From NCBI GenBank assembly GCA_902556425.1, contig CACDWG010000004.1, positions 62,001-126,000 on the forward strand: DNA of 64,000 bases, written 5' to 3'. A program made the translations under genes and the position numbers. Below, piece by piece: positions 51,442 through 61,528 of the stretch; positions within the stretch are counted from its first letter, which is position 1, and every line of letters starts with the position of its first letter. Below the pieces are notes generated by a model. That model was given only the letters and a program-made list of their open reading frames with translations. It searched no databases and had not been told where the DNA came from. This DNA is from UBA4421 sp002704225 (lineage in GTDB: Bacteria > Pseudomonadota > Gammaproteobacteria > Pseudomonadales > Azotimanducaceae).

Positions 51442-52671
51442 CTAGAAGTTTTCGCGAAACCAGTTCCTTATACTGTCAAACGTACTGCTCTTACGGCTGC
51501 TTTGTTTTTCAGTGCGTTCCTGTTCTCGCTCTAGCCCGTACTGCAACAAGCCGACGCTGGTTGCATATACGGGATTCCTTACGATGTCCTTCAAACCCGC
51601 CACGAGTCGTGGCGCCCCCAAACTGACTGGCATGTGGAATATTTCTTCCGCAAGCTCAATCAAACCTTCCATCTTCGCGCCGCCGCCTGTTAAAACGATG
51701 CCGGAAGCGATGATGTTCTCGAAGCCGCTTCGACGCAGCTCCGCTTGAATCAGTCTAAACAATTCGTCGTACCGTGGTTCTACCACTTCCGCCAGCGTTT
51801 GGCGCGACATTTCTTTTTCTGGCTTATCGCCTACACCCTGTACTTTAATCACTTCGTCGGGTTTAGCCAACTGTGTTAATGCACACGCGTAGCGTATTTT
51901 TATGTCCTCAGCATTCTGGGTCGGCGTACGCAGCGCCATTGCGATGTCATTGGTGACCTGATCGCCAGCAATAGGTATGACCGCGGTGTGCCTGATCGCG
52001 CCTTCGGTGAACACCGCAATGTCAGTCGTGCCGCCTCCGATATCGACCAAGCATACGCCCAGATTACGCTCATCGTCACTGAGTACCGAGTAGCTGGAAG
52101 CCAGTTGCTCCAAAATCACATCGTTTACGGCAAGCCCGCAGCGTTCAATACATTTTTCAATATTTTGCGCCGCATTCACCGCACAGGTCACCATATGAAC
52201 CTTGGCTTCAAGCCGCACGCCAGACATGCCCAAGGGTTCTTTCACTCCTTCTTGGGCATCAATGATGTATTCCTGAGGCAACACATGGAGAATTTTTTGA
52301 TCGGCAGGGATCGCCATGGCCTTGGCCGCATCAATCACCCGATCAATATCCAAAGCAAACACTTCACGATCACGAATCGCCACGATGCCATGCGAGTTCA
52401 AGCTGCGAATATGGCTCCCGGCGATACCGGCATAAACCGAGTCAATTTCGCAGCCCGACATCAGCTCGGCTTCTTCAACTGCTCGCTGAATGGATTGAAC
52501 GGTAGAGTCAATGTTTACCACGACACCCTTCTTCAGTCCGCGAGACTGATGGGTACCAATGCCAATGATCTCAAGCTCGCCCTGAGCATTCACGTTCGCA
52601 ACGATCGCCGCAATCTTATTTGTACCGATGTCCAGCGCGACGATTCTCTGCATTTGTTTATCAGCAGCCAT
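51442..52671 (-). CDS. ftsA: Cell division protein FtsA
   Basis: This 409-residue actin-like protein anchors FtsZ to the membrane. The phosphate-binding VALDIGTNKIAAIV is at the start, LVDIGGGTTDIAVF in the middle and GIVLTGGGAKMEGL near the C-terminus. The C-terminal amphipathic helix (SIRNWFRENF) is present. It starts 2 nt after the ftsQ stop. Confidence 0.98.
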   Translation of the reverse strand: MAADKQMQRIVALDIGTNKIAAIVANVNAQGELEIIGIGTHQSRGLKKGVVVNIDSTVQSIQRAVEEAELMSGCEIDSVYAGIAGSHIRSLNSHGIVAIRDREVFALDIDRVIDAAKAMAIPADQKILHVLPQEYIIDAQEGVKEPLGMSGVRLEAKVHMVTCAVNAAQNIEKCIERCGLAVNDVILEQLASSYSVLSDDERNLGVCLVDIGGGTTDIAVFTEGAIRHTAVIPIAGDQVTNDIAMALRTPTQNAEDIKIRYACALTQLAKPDEVIKVQGVGDKPEKEMSRQTLAEVVEPRYDELFRLIQAELRRSGFENIIASGIVLTGGGAKMEGLIELAEEIFHMPVSLGAPRLVAGLKDIVRNPVYATSVGLLQYGLEREQERTEKQSSRKSSTFDSIRNWFRENF

Positions 52672-52673
52672 AT

Positions 52674-53429
52674 CTATGATCCATTATTCTTTGGTTGAAC
52701 ACCCAACAATCCCGCCGCCAAACCCATCTGTCCAGCGAGCGACTCCTCATTCTCACGTTGCAGTTTAAATCGTACTGCAATGCCACTGGTATAGCGCGCA
52801 TCAACGTAGTCGATTCTCCGGGGCTGATCTTTGAGCGCAACCGCATAAGCACGCAAAAAGCGGCTCATACGCTCATTTACATCGCGGGCGCCCAAGCGCA
52901 AGTTCATTCCCCCCGCGAACCCCACCTGCCATTCTCCCTGAGGAGACTCGGCCAATCGGGTAATGCGTAACGACTGACGCGAAGCAAAAAGCTGCAATAA
53001 CCGATAAACCTCCATGGTCTGCTGCGGGGTACTGATGGACGCACTCAAAGAAGGTAGATCCGCGTAGTGATCCGGCAACTGCAAAGGCTCACCATTGGCG
53101 GCAAGATAGTCGTGGCCTCCCCACCTGGCCACTGGCACGACTTTGTGCAGGCGAATTTCCAGCCGATCGGGCCAGTGACGACGGACAGTTACATTACGCG
53201 TCCACCCCATCTTCCTCAGCCGCTCTTCGATCGCATCAAGGTTTGTTGACAAAATACCTGCCAATTCAGCCGAAGCCATCGACTCTTCCACTCGACGACG
53301 CTCCGCTTCCGTTGGTTCTCCAGACACCACAATGGTCTGGATCGGTCGGTCTAACGCAGCCCACGCAGCGTAAACCAAAACCAATCCACCGATGGCCAAT
53401 AGGGCGAAGATCAGCCGTTTAACGATCAT
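52674..53429 (-). CDS. ftsQ: Cell division protein FtsQ
   Basis: This 251-residue bitopic protein links early and late divisome parts. One N-terminal membrane span (LIFALLAIGGLVLVYAAWAAL) precedes the POTRA domain (RPIQTIVVSGEPTEAERRRVEE) and the FtsQ beta domain ending RYTSGIAVRF. Its ATG lies inside the end of murC (11-nt overlap). In most gammaproteobacteria ddl stands between murC and ftsQ; it is absent here. Confidence 0.95.
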   Translation of the reverse strand: MIVKRLIFALLAIGGLVLVYAAWAALDRPIQTIVVSGEPTEAERRRVEESMASAELAGILSTNLDAIEERLRKMGWTRNVTVRRHWPDRLEIRLHKVVPVARWGGHDYLAANGEPLQLPDHYADLPSLSASISTPQQTMEVYRLLQLFASRQSLRITRLAESPQGEWQVGFAGGMNLRLGARDVNERMSRFLRAYAVALKDQPRRIDYVDARYTSGIAVRFKLQRENEESLAGQMGLAAGLLGVQPKNNGS

Positions 53430-54840
53430 GACCGGTCAACCGGTTAGATATCGTATTGACGTTACCGGCCCCCTGAACGACCAACACGTCTTCAGATGCG
53501 ACAAGGGTCGGCAACAACTCGAGCGCTTCATCGGTATCAACGGCGTATATCGGATTCAGTTGGCCACGTTGTCGAATCGCCTGGGCTAAGGCCTTACTGT
53601 CAGCGCCATCAATTCGGTCTTCACCAGCAGCATAAACATCGAGCAATATCAGCGCGTCTACACCGGATAGCACGCGAACAAAGCGATCAAACAGATCCTT
53701 GGTACGACTGTAACGATGGGGCTGATAGACCATAACCAAGCGGCGATCTGGCCAAACGTCACGAGCAGTTCTGATCACTGCCTCAACCTCTGTCGGATGA
53801 TGGCCATAATCATCAACTAGGGTCACCGACGCATCTGCTACGTCGACGACGTCACAGACCTGAAAGCGTCGCCCAACTCCGCCGAACGCATCGAGGCCAT
53901 TTAATATCGCTTCGTCGGGGATACTTTCCTCGGTAGCAACGGCGATCGCGGCCAAGGCGTTCATCACATTATGATGGCCCGGCAAACTGGTGCGCACGGC
54001 CAAGGGCGGCCCTAAATCACCACGGGTCACCGTGAACGTCCACTGTTGTCCGGTATTTTGAATATCGGTTGCTCGAAATTGAGCCTGCTCTGAGCAACCG
54101 TAGGTAATCACCGACCGAGAAAATTGGCTACTCAGTGCAAGGGCTTCCGCATCGTCAGCACAGACGATCACACTGCCGTAAAAAGGCAGACGATTGGTGA
54201 ATTCTACGTAGGCCGATTTCATTTTGGCAAAGTCGTGATCGTAGGTCGCCATATGATCTTCATCGATATTGGTGATCACCGCGGTCATCGGCTGCAAATG
54301 CAGAAAAGACGCATCGCTTTCATCGGCCTCGGCAATGAGATAGCGGCCCGCCCCGAGCTCTGCATTCGTGCCAGCACTGTTCAAAAGGCCACCAATCACA
54401 AAGGTTGGCGACAATTCCGCGCAGCGAAAAATTTCCGTAATTAAACTGGTGGTTGTGGTTTTTCCATGAGTACCGGCGACAGCGATGCCATGCCGATATC
54501 GCATCAATTCGCCCAGCATCTGCGCTCGAGGCACGACAGGCAGCCGCTGCTCCTTGGCTGCAACCAGCTCCGGATTGGTTGGATCGATCGCCGATGAAAT
54601 CACCAGTACATCGGCGCCTTGAATCCATTCAGCATCGTGGCCCAAATACACCGTGGCGCCCTTGCTGCGCAGCCGGAGGGTATTGGCTGACTCCTTCATG
54701 TCAGAACCGCTCACCGAATATCCCTGATTAAGCAATACCTCAGCAATACCGCACATACCCGCGCCACCAATACCCACGAAGTGGATGGTTCGTATGCGGC
54801 CCATCTCCGGCACTTGGTATTCACTCAGCTGACTCATCAT
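53419..54840 (-). CDS. murC: UDP-N-acetylmuramate--L-alanine ligase MurC
   Basis: This protein of about 473 residues adds L-Ala to UDP-MurNAc. The N-terminal IHFVGIGGAGMCGIAEVL and the ATP loop GTHGKTTTTS (about 123-132) are diagnostic. The start is ATG 54840 with GAGGGAG six nt upstream; the frame opens at TTG 54855. It begins 12 nt after the ftsW stop, where murG would normally stand. Confidence 0.98.
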   Translation of the reverse strand: MMSQLSEYQVPEMGRIRTIHFVGIGGAGMCGIAEVLLNQGYSVSGSDMKESANTLRLRSKGATVYLGHDAEWIQGADVLVISSAIDPTNPELVAAKEQRLPVVPRAQMLGELMRYRHGIAVAGTHGKTTTTSLITEIFRCAELSPTFVIGGLLNSAGTNAELGAGRYLIAEADESDASFLHLQPMTAVITNIDEDHMATYDHDFAKMKSAYVEFTNRLPFYGSVIVCADDAEALALSSQFSRSVITYGCSEQAQFRATDIQNTGQQWTFTVTRGDLGPPLAVRTSLPGHHNVMNALAAIAVATEESIPDEAILNGLDAFGGVGRRFQVCDVVDVADASVTLVDDYGHHPTEVEAVIRTARDVWPDRRLVMVYQPHRYSRTKDLFDRFVRVLSGVDALILLDVYAAGEDRIDGADSKALAQAIRQRGQLNPIYAVDTDEALELLPTLVASEDVLVVQGAGNVNTISNRLTGHDR

Positions 54841-54851
54841 TGGATACTCCC

Positions 54852-55985
54852 TCAACGCCCAACCGACGATTTACGTGATCTGGCCGGAGCCGTGTCTTCG
54901 ACCCAACTGCATCGCAGCACGAAAGCGAAAAGTGCACAGGAAACCATTAGGCTGTTCCCTCCATAGCTGATGAACGGCAGCGTCAACCCCTTGGTTGGTA
55001 AGACACCCACATTCACACCCACATTCACCAAAAACTGATAAGCAAAAATAAAACCCACGAAGTAACAACAATAACCTGCAAACAGATCGCCCGTCTGCAA
55101 ACTTCGCTTGGCAACGGATAAAACCAAGGCGACAAAAAAAGTGTAGAGAACGATCAACGCGATGGCGCCAATGCTACCGAGTTCTTCAGCAATAACCGCA
55201 AAGATAAAGTCGTTGTGCGCTTCCGGCAGATAGGAGAGTTTTTGAATACCTTCGCCTAAGCCCAGCCCCAGCAATTCTCCGCGACCAAAAGCAATCAAGG
55301 CCTGCACCAACTGATAGCCGGTATCAAAGGGTACTGCCCACGGGTCGGTAAACGCAGCCATACGCCGCATCCGAAATGGCTCCAGCCAAACCATCAGCGC
55401 AAACAGAAGAGCGCCGCCGCCGACCATCAACAGTACAAATCGAAGCTTGGCGCCCGCCACAAACAGCACCGAAAGCGTGGCGGCTAACACAACCGCGGCC
55501 GAACCTAAGTCCGGCTCAGCGACAACCAGCGCACACACGATAAAGACCATGGCCAATGGCACGAGAATCCGGTTCGGCGACTGCTGCAACATCTCATGGT
55601 AATGGGTTAAATATCCGGCCAAGAAAATCATCAGCCCAAACTTTGCAACTTCTACTGCCTGCAAACTGAAACCGCCAATACGAACCCACCGCGTCGCGCC
55701 TTTGACTTCATATCCCACTCCCGGCACCAGTACCAAAACCACCAGAAACAGCGAAATAACCCAGCCTAACCAGTAAAACCTCGTCCACGTTGTCAGCGGA
55801 ATGGTAAGCACCACCACTGCAAGAAAGAGCGAAATGCACAGATTCACCAATTGCTTGATGATGTAGTCGCCTGGCATCGCAACAGATGCCGACCCCACCA
55901 TAATCGTCCCGAAGGCGAGCAATACCGTCCAAGTGACAAGCAGGTAGAGGCTGTATCTGGGTATGTTGAATACTCGAGCGGTCAT
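54852..55985 (-). CDS. ftsW: Septal peptidoglycan glycosyltransferase FtsW
   Basis: This 377-residue SEDS-family polymerase works with FtsI. About ten membrane spans and the SEDS motifs GDLFAGYCCYFVGFIFAYQ and LPFISYGGNSLMVSC are present; the catalytic Asp region EPDLGSAAVV is visible. ATG overlaps the murD stop (ATGA). Confidence 0.97.
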   Translation of the reverse strand: MTARVFNIPRYSLYLLVTWTVLLAFGTIMVGSASVAMPGDYIIKQLVNLCISLFLAVVVLTIPLTTWTRFYWLGWVISLFLVVLVLVPGVGYEVKGATRWVRIGGFSLQAVEVAKFGLMIFLAGYLTHYHEMLQQSPNRILVPLAMVFIVCALVVAEPDLGSAAVVLAATLSVLFVAGAKLRFVLLMVGGGALLFALMVWLEPFRMRRMAAFTDPWAVPFDTGYQLVQALIAFGRGELLGLGLGEGIQKLSYLPEAHNDFIFAVIAEELGSIGAIALIVLYTFFVALVLSVAKRSLQTGDLFAGYCCYFVGFIFAYQFLVNVGVNVGVLPTKGLTLPFISYGGNSLMVSCALFAFVLRCSWVEDTAPARSRKSSVGR

Positions 55986-57310
55986 GCATCAGCCCTAGGG
56001 GTTTTAATGGCTTGATACTGAGCCACCAACTGGGTGAAGTGCTCGCCACGAGTGGAAAAATTGGCATACATATCCAGGCTCGAGCACGCAGGCGACAACA
56101 GGACCGTGTCCCCGGACTCAGCCTGATCCATTGCGGCGGCTACGGCTTGATCCATGGTATCGAGATGCCGCCAGTCGACGCCATACCGCGTGGCTACGTC
56201 ATTGAGCTCCGCGGCGTTTTTCCCAAGGGTCAACAGCTGACGCACGCGGCCCTGCATGGCGGGACCCAAGGGCGCCAAATCCGCGCCCTTGCTATCACCA
56301 CCCGCAATCAAAATTAATTTTTGCTGACGCTCAAACCCTGCCAAGGCAGCCAAAGTCGCGCCGACATTTGTCGCCTTCGAATCATTAATACATTGAATCT
56401 GCGGCGGGCTTGGGACGGCAGCGAACCGATGAGGCAAACCCTCAAATCCTGCGAGGAGCCGAGCCGCTACCGGCGGTGCTATCCACGGTTCGACCAAGGC
56501 CATGGCCCACAGACAATTTTCGACATTGTGATGGCCAGCCAAGGGCAACTCAGAGACTGGCATCAGCGGCGTCTGCCCATGATAAACCCACGACACACCA
56601 TCCGGTGCTGCGATGCCCCACTGATGCTCTTGCGGCGGCGCGACCGCGACTCGGACATCCACATCAAGTTCGCTGTCCAATGTGCCCACGCTGTATTCGG
56701 TGGCCGCGTAAATCCGTTTTTTTGCCTGCTCGTAACTCGCAAAGTCACCGTGCCAATCTCGATGGTCGTCGCTGATATTCAACAACGCTGCGCTTGCCAA
56801 CGGCAGATTTCCGCTGTGCGCGAGTTGAAAGCTGGACAGTTCAAGCACGTACATATCGTTTGCTTCACTGAGCAGATCCAGTGCAGGCACACCCAAATTG
56901 CCACCAACGGCGCAGGACAGGCCATGTGCATTCAATAGGTGCCCAACAAGAGAAACCACAGTGCTCTTACCGTTGGTTCCGGTCACACCAACCACTGGGG
57001 CACCGACTGTCGACATAAACAAATCGATATCAGAAAGCAGTTCTATGTTGGCTTCCTGAGCTTGCCGCACCAATGGGTGATGGAGCGGCAGCCCTGGGCT
57101 GACAATTGCTCGATCGGTCTGGGCGAGGAGAGATGCCGGCCATTCTTGGGAATCCCAATGAATATCTAACCTAGGCCAGTCATCGGCAACAGAGCGGGCA
57201 GATCGGCTGTCGAGCACGGTGGGACTGGTATTGCTTGCGCACAGATATCGGGCAACAGATTGCCCTGTCATGCCAAAACCTAAAATCACGGTGCGGGGTG
57301 GGGTGCTCAT
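55982..57310 (-). CDS. murD: UDP-N-acetylmuramoylalanine--D-glutamate ligase MurD
   Basis: This protein of about 442 residues adds D-Glu to UDP-MurNAc-Ala. TVILGFGMTGQSVARYL is the N-terminal substrate-binding motif and GTNGKST (about 111-117) the ATP loop. NDSKATNVGATLAAL is a MurD signature. ATG at 57310 overlaps the mraY stop (ATGA); the open frame upstream to 57394 lies inside mraY. Confidence 0.98.
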   Translation of the reverse strand: MSTPPRTVILGFGMTGQSVARYLCASNTSPTVLDSRSARSVADDWPRLDIHWDSQEWPASLLAQTDRAIVSPGLPLHHPLVRQAQEANIELLSDIDLFMSTVGAPVVGVTGTNGKSTVVSLVGHLLNAHGLSCAVGGNLGVPALDLLSEANDMYVLELSSFQLAHSGNLPLASAALLNISDDHRDWHGDFASYEQAKKRIYAATEYSVGTLDSELDVDVRVAVAPPQEHQWGIAAPDGVSWVYHGQTPLMPVSELPLAGHHNVENCLWAMALVEPWIAPPVAARLLAGFEGLPHRFAAVPSPPQIQCINDSKATNVGATLAALAGFERQQKLILIAGGDSKGADLAPLGPAMQGRVRQLLTLGKNAAELNDVATRYGVDWRHLDTMDQAVAAAMDQAESGDTVLLSPACSSLDMYANFSTRGEHFTQLVAQYQAIKTPRADA

Positions 57311-58389
57311 CGCAACTTGAGTGTCGACAATCCAATGGTCACCAAAACCAGCGTAATAATCCAAAACCGCACGATAACCCTTGGCTCCGGCCAACCCTTC
57401 AGTTCAAAGTGATGATGGATTGGTGCCATACGAAACACTCTTCGGCCCGTCATTCGGAAGGAAATGACCTGAATAATAACGCTCGCTGTTTCGAGCACGA
57501 AAAGTCCGCCCATGATCAGCAAGACGATTTCATGACGAACAATGATGGCCAGAAGACCTAGGGCAGCGCCCAGCGCTAGAGCCCCGACATCACCCATGAA
57601 GATTTGCGCCGGATAAGTGTTAAACCAAAGAAAACCTAAGCCCGCCCCTATCAAAGCACCGCAAAATACGGCCAGTTCACCGGCGTCCGCGATGTAGGGA
57701 ATCTGCAGGTAATCGGCAAATTCGACGTTCCCAGTCACGTAGGCAATCAAACCCAGAGCTGCCCCAACCATTACCGCAGGCAAGATAGCCAGCCCATCCA
57801 GTCCATCGGTGAGATTCACGGCATTACTCATGCCAACAATCATCAGATACCCCAACAGCACGAACCACGCGCCTAACGGAATCGCCACGCTCTTAAAAAA
57901 AGGAACATAGAGCGCAGTCTGCGCCGGTGCGTCTGCCACCTGATAAAGATACAAAACCGCGGCAAGCGCAAATATCGATTGCCAGAAATATTTCCACCGG
58001 CCAGCGAGGCCGTCGGAATTTTTTCGCGATATTTTCAGGTAATCGTCCACCCAGCCAATCGCACCGAAGGCTAGCGTGACGCCTAAAATCAACCAGATGT
58101 AGCGATTAGATAAATCCCCCCACAAAAGAGTCGTTACCAAGATAATCACCAAGATAAGTGCGCCACCCATGGTAGGCGTCCCGGCCTTACTGAAGTGCGA
58201 GGTCGGCCCGTCGTCCCGAACTTGCTGGCCGATCTGCGACCGCCCCAACCAGGCAATCATGCCTGGACCGATCATCAGCGACACGGCCAAGGCGGTGATG
58301 ACGCTGACCATGGTGCGTAAGGTGAGATATTGAAAAACGCTAAAGCCGCCAATGTATTGCGACAGATACTCAGTTAGCCAAAGTAACAC
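57307..58389 (-). CDS. mraY: Phospho-N-acetylmuramoyl-pentapeptide transferase MraY
   Basis: This 360-residue ten-span enzyme makes lipid I. TPTMGGALIL, GWVDDYLKI, NAVNLTDGLDGLA and the cytoplasmic MAPIHHHFELKGWPE are all present. GTG at 58389 overlaps the last base of the murE stop. murF, which normally stands between murE and mraY, is missing. Confidence 0.99.
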   Translation of the reverse strand: MLLWLTEYLSQYIGGFSVFQYLTLRTMVSVITALAVSLMIGPGMIAWLGRSQIGQQVRDDGPTSHFSKAGTPTMGGALILVIILVTTLLWGDLSNRYIWLILGVTLAFGAIGWVDDYLKISRKNSDGLAGRWKYFWQSIFALAAVLYLYQVADAPAQTALYVPFFKSVAIPLGAWFVLLGYLMIVGMSNAVNLTDGLDGLAILPAVMVGAALGLIAYVTGNVEFADYLQIPYIADAGELAVFCGALIGAGLGFLWFNTYPAQIFMGDVGALALGAALGLLAIIVRHEIVLLIMGGLFVLETASVIIQVISFRMTGRRVFRMAPIHHHFELKGWPEPRVIVRFWIITLVLVTIGLSTLKLR

Positions 58390-59846
58390 TAGGCGCTCTC
58401 CTTAAATATATTTTCAACATGGGCCACATCGCTGAATGGATACTTAACACCAGCAATTTCTTGAGTGTCCTCGTGGCCCTTACCGGCAATAACCACAAGA
58501 TCGTCAACGCTGGCGGAGCCAACTGCCTGAGCAATGGCAGCGCCCCGATCCTCGACGGTCGACACAGATTGACGCTGCTGCACGGACAGACCGCTCAGCA
58601 TGTCCTGCAAGATATCGGCGGGCACTTCGTCTCTCGGGTTATCAGATGTAAGCCAAAGATGATCCGACAGATTGGATGCCATCTGGGCCATCTCTGGCCG
58701 TTTACCACGGTCTCGATTGCCACCGCAGCCAACAACGCAGATCAACCGCCCGCGACACTGGGCCGCGAGTCCCGTCAGTACTTTTCCCAGGGCATCTGGG
58801 GTGTGCGCATAATCAACGACCACTTTGGGCGTACCGTAGGCACCAGGGACGACTTCCATGCGGCCTGGCACCGTCCGCATACGGGTAAGTGCGTCACCAA
58901 GATCCGTTATGGCATGGCCAGATCCCAGCAGCACGCCGATTGCCGCGGCCACGTTAGCTACCGCAAATTCAGCCGCAATAGGCAGCGTGCTTTCCAACCG
59001 GCCCCAAGGGGTATCGAATAAGACGTGCATCCCACGACGCACCGATGTCGCCCGCCAAGAAATGTCGCCAGAGGCGCCATAACTCAGCACTTCCGACGCA
59101 CGAACACAGCCAATAAGGTTTCGCCCCATTTCATCGTCTGCGTTGATTACCGCTAATTTCAGCGGCCACGTCGTGAACATCTTGGCTTTTGCGGCGGCGT
59201 ACTTCTCCATCGTCTGGTGGTAATCCAAATGGTCTCGCGTCAGATTCGAAAACACGCCCACATCAAAGTGGACATCGCGCGCACGGTTTTGATCAAGCGC
59301 GTGAGAACTGACTTCCAACGCCACGCGTTCCACACCCTGTTCTCTAAAGCGGGCAAAGTGCTTCTGCAAAGTAACCGGTGGGGGCGTCGTCATGGAACCC
59401 AAGGTCAGCGAGCCTGGAAAACCAACGCCCAATGTTCCACTGTATCCACCGCGCTTGCCCAGAGCATTCGTGAGATCACTGACATGGTAGGCGATGGAGG
59501 TTTTACCGTTCGTGCCCGTAATCCCCACGCATTCAATATCAGCCGTAGGATCCCCATAGAACTGAGAGGCTAAAATGCCACGCCTAGCAGCTAAGTCAGC
59601 GACTCGGATCACCGGTAACGCGATGTTTACGGGAGCTTCCATCTGCTCATCCATAACCAAACCCACCGCACCGGCTTGGATCGCCTTAGCAATATGCCCT
59701 TGGCGCTGTTCGCTGTTTTGCGAACAGGCGACGAAAACATCACCCGGACTGACATCACCGGATACTTCACTGAGACCGGTCGCTTGCTTTATGTCGCGCA
59801 GCTGCTGCAGAACTGACGCATCAAAACCCAATCGTTCGTTCGTCAC
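58389..59846 (-). CDS. murE: UDP-MurNAc-L-Ala-D-Glu--meso-diaminopimelate ligase MurE
   Basis: This 485-residue ligase adds meso-diaminopimelate. The ATP loop is GTNGKTS (111-117), and the DNPR motif in TSDNPRDEVPADI specifies meso-DAP rather than lysine. Length is that of MurE alone, so it is not a MurE-MurF fusion. GTG at 59846 overlaps the ftsI stop (GTGA). Confidence 0.98.
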   Translation of the reverse strand: MTNERLGFDASVLQQLRDIKQATGLSEVSGDVSPGDVFVACSQNSEQRQGHIAKAIQAGAVGLVMDEQMEAPVNIALPVIRVADLAARRGILASQFYGDPTADIECVGITGTNGKTSIAYHVSDLTNALGKRGGYSGTLGVGFPGSLTLGSMTTPPPVTLQKHFARFREQGVERVALEVSSHALDQNRARDVHFDVGVFSNLTRDHLDYHQTMEKYAAAKAKMFTTWPLKLAVINADDEMGRNLIGCVRASEVLSYGASGDISWRATSVRRGMHVLFDTPWGRLESTLPIAAEFAVANVAAAIGVLLGSGHAITDLGDALTRMRTVPGRMEVVPGAYGTPKVVVDYAHTPDALGKVLTGLAAQCRGRLICVVGCGGNRDRGKRPEMAQMASNLSDHLWLTSDNPRDEVPADILQDMLSGLSVQQRQSVSTVEDRGAAIAQAVGSASVDDLVVIAGKGHEDTQEIAGVKYPFSDVAHVENIFKESA

Positions 59847-61528
59847 TCTGCTCTCCTGGCCAAAAGGCCTTGCCCGTTGTCCGCCATGTTATCCGGCGGA
59901 ACGCCGAGCAAGCGTAGGCTGCGTTCCGCTACCCGAGCGAAAATCGGGGCCGCAACCTTGCCACCGCTGGTTCGTTCGCTGTCCGGTTCATTAATCAACA
60001 CCACCATGACGATGCGCGGATCACTTGCCGGCACCAATCCGGCGAACCATGCGACATGTCGCTCATCGTCATAGCCTTCCTTACCAAGTACCCGCGCTGT
60101 CCCTGTTTTTCCAGCGACTCGATAATCGTTGATGCCCGCATAGGTCGCCGTACCACCGCGCTGGGTTACACGCTCCATCATGGACACAACTTGTCGAGTA
60201 TGGTCCGCATCAAACACGCGCTCCGGCAACGGGGCACGGTCTTGCTTTAGGATACTGAGGGGCAGCCGATTGCCGTGACCAGCCAGGGTAACGTAGGCCG
60301 AGGCCAGTTGAAGAGGCGTCACAGTAAATCCGTAGCCGTAGGCCATCGCTGCCCGAGAGACCCGCGACTGCGCACCAACATTGCTAAACAAACCGACCAC
60401 CTCTCCGGGCAGACCTGTACCAACGTATTCACCAATGCCGCTGCGTTGAAGCACATCAAAAATGGAGTCAGGCGGTAGATCCAGTGCGACCTTAGCTATC
60501 GCCACTTGGCTCGACTTTTGGATCGCCTCCGCCAGAGTGATGGTGTTGAGATTGATCGGGTCTTGAATCATTTTGTTATCGATCCAAAAGTACCCTGGAG
60601 ACGTTTCGATCTCACTTTCCGATTGATAAAGCCCGCTCTCGAGGGCGGCCATGGCGGTGAAGGGTTTGATCGTAGAACCTGGATCGTAAAAATCAGTCAC
60701 GACCCGATTTCGTGTGGGAACTCGACCGCTAATCGATCCATTAGGATTGAACGACGGTTGATTCACTAGCGCCAGAATTTCCCCGGTCTTGGCATCGACC
60801 ATGATCAAGGAACCGGATTTCGCGGAATGGCTTTGCACTGCTGATTTCAATTCTCGATACGCTACGAACTGCAGCCGCGAATCAATGCTCAGCGTTAAAT
60901 CCGCTCCAAACTGCGGCGGACTGCCATAATCCAAATCGTCGATCGTGCGGCCTTCTCGGTCACGTAGCACGGTCTTTAGCCCGGCTTGGCCTCGCAGTTG
61001 TTCCTCGAAGGTCAGCTCAATACCCTCCAAGCCCATATCATCGATATTGGTTAAGCCCACCACATGGGCACTGGATTCCCCAGCCGGATAATAGCGCCGA
61101 TATTCCGGCTCCAAAAACAAGTGCGGCAGTCGCAAACGACGAATGTCGTCCATGCGCTCCCAGCTCAGATGACGCTTGAGATACAGGTAGCCTCTACCCC
61201 TATTGCGCTGCAAGGACTCACGCAGCGCCGAGGTCTCAACATCTAGGGCGTCGGCTAGCTGAGAGAGCTTCTCCCCGTTTGTTGCATCGAACTGTCGGGG
61301 ATTCACCGCCACCGCGAACACTGGTGTACTGACGGCCAGAGCCTCGCCATTTCGGTCATAGATCATGCCGCGCATGCCCGGCAACCGCTTGCCGTAGATC
61401 GAACGCTTGTCGCCCTCTTCCTGCAGGAAGTCTCGCTCGGTGACACTCAAATACACGACGCGCACAGACAGGGCACAAGCGATCGAAATAAAGCACACCA
61501 AGAAAAGATAGTGACGCCATGCACTCAT
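59843..61528 (-). CDS. ftsI: Septal peptidoglycan transpeptidase FtsI (PBP3)
   Basis: This 561-residue protein has one N-terminal membrane span (YLFLVCFISIACALSVRVVYL), a pedestal domain and a transpeptidase domain with the active-site STIK (S285), a second SxN-type motif seen as KSSQVAI, and KTGTAR. The SxN position reads SSQ in place of the usual SSN, worth a check. ATG overlaps the ftsL stop (ATGA). Confidence 0.97.
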   Translation of the reverse strand: MSAWRHYLFLVCFISIACALSVRVVYLSVTERDFLQEEGDKRSIYGKRLPGMRGMIYDRNGEALAVSTPVFAVAVNPRQFDATNGEKLSQLADALDVETSALRESLQRNRGRGYLYLKRHLSWERMDDIRRLRLPHLFLEPEYRRYYPAGESSAHVVGLTNIDDMGLEGIELTFEEQLRGQAGLKTVLRDREGRTIDDLDYGSPPQFGADLTLSIDSRLQFVAYRELKSAVQSHSAKSGSLIMVDAKTGEILALVNQPSFNPNGSISGRVPTRNRVVTDFYDPGSTIKPFTAMAALESGLYQSESEIETSPGYFWIDNKMIQDPINLNTITLAEAIQKSSQVAIAKVALDLPPDSIFDVLQRSGIGEYVGTGLPGEVVGLFSNVGAQSRVSRAAMAYGYGFTVTPLQLASAYVTLAGHGNRLPLSILKQDRAPLPERVFDADHTRQVVSMMERVTQRGGTATYAGINDYRVAGKTGTARVLGKEGYDDERHVAWFAGLVPASDPRIVMVVLINEPDSERTSGGKVAAPIFARVAERSLRLLGVPPDNMADNGQGLLARRAE

